The notes below the pieces were generated by a model, which saw only the letters and a program-made list of their open reading frames with translations, had not been told where the DNA came from and did not search any database. 64,000 nucleotides of DNA from NCBI RefSeq assembly GCF_010119225.1, contig NZ_WNKF01000009.1:168113-232112 (forward strand), given 5' to 3'. Position numbers and translations under genes: made by a program. This document shows, in pieces, positions 63,973 to 64,000 of the stretch; within the stretch, counting starts at the first letter, position 1; each line of letters opens with the position of its first letter. The DNA is from Cyclobacterium roseum (GTDB taxonomy: Bacteria; Bacteroidota; Bacteroidia; Cytophagales; Cyclobacteriaceae).

Positions 63973-64000
63973 CGTAATAATTGCATACCTTTAAAAAAAA

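Overview
The window looks like a chromosomal segment of a marine or soil Bacteroidota of the order Cytophagales, probably Cyclobacteriaceae. This rests on the protein families present (PVC-type CxxCH lipoproteins, secreted RHS proteins with a DUF6443-like N-terminus, DUF6428, OMP_b-brl_3 remnants), on a TAnnTTTG-type promoter element upstream of the tmRNA, on Bacteroidota-style lipoprotein signals, and on the tmRNA tag GESNYAMAA. The genus is inference; no 16S gene is present.

Layout. 1-2.7 kb: housekeeping (partial beta-barrel protein, GNAT, PhoH, SAM hydroxide adenosyltransferase) and a tRNA-Leu(CAA). 3.2-8.3 kb: accessory conflict genes: an RloA-like ATPase with only a C-terminal remnant of its RloB-like partner, a HicAB toxin-antitoxin pair, a solitary HicB-like gene, a small membrane protein and decayed RHS tips. 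8.3-17.2 kb: a minus-strand operon of two large secreted RHS/YD proteins with a small secreted protein between them. It ends in an AT-rich variable tip followed by an overlapping lipoprotein that is the likely immunity gene. 17.6-20.8 kb: DUF4197 lipoprotein and an MBOAT plus SGNH-like acyltransferase pair. 21-34.4 kb: AI-2E-type exporter, two heme-binding CxxCH lipoproteins, a Fe-S CysH, MFS carrier, CrtA-like protein, GluQ-type synthetase, and Tat-exported Gfo/Idh dehydrogenase and hydroxypyruvate-isomerase-like proteins that suggest periplasmic sugar oxidation. 34.5-43.5 kb: MraY-like transferase and nucleotide-sugar epimerase for surface polysaccharide, RND efflux pair, SulP transporter and DksA/TraR protein.

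43.5-50.8 kb: a class A beta-lactamase-like gene, a detached 167-bp perfect copy of part of it fused to a TonB/OMP remnant, a VWA lipoprotein, a LytTR regulator whose receiver domain has collapsed, a DASS carrier and a two-repeat lipoprotein. 51-54.6 kb: HigBA, tmRNA, small lipoprotein and a Fic protein. 54.9-58.4 kb: an S9 peptidase bracketed by pieces of a 134-bp repeat made of four hairpins with the same core; five tandem copies lie just upstream of its start. 58.5-64 kb: DUF6428 with an ArsR-like operator but no ars genes, truncated genes (NAD(P)-binding, CPBP protease), DUF305 and DUF421 membrane proteins, a collagen-like lipoprotein and a GH43 arabinanase.

The strongest leads for something undescribed are the RHS tip/immunity tail with its downstream relic cassette, and the self-similar 134-bp hairpin array around the peptidase.
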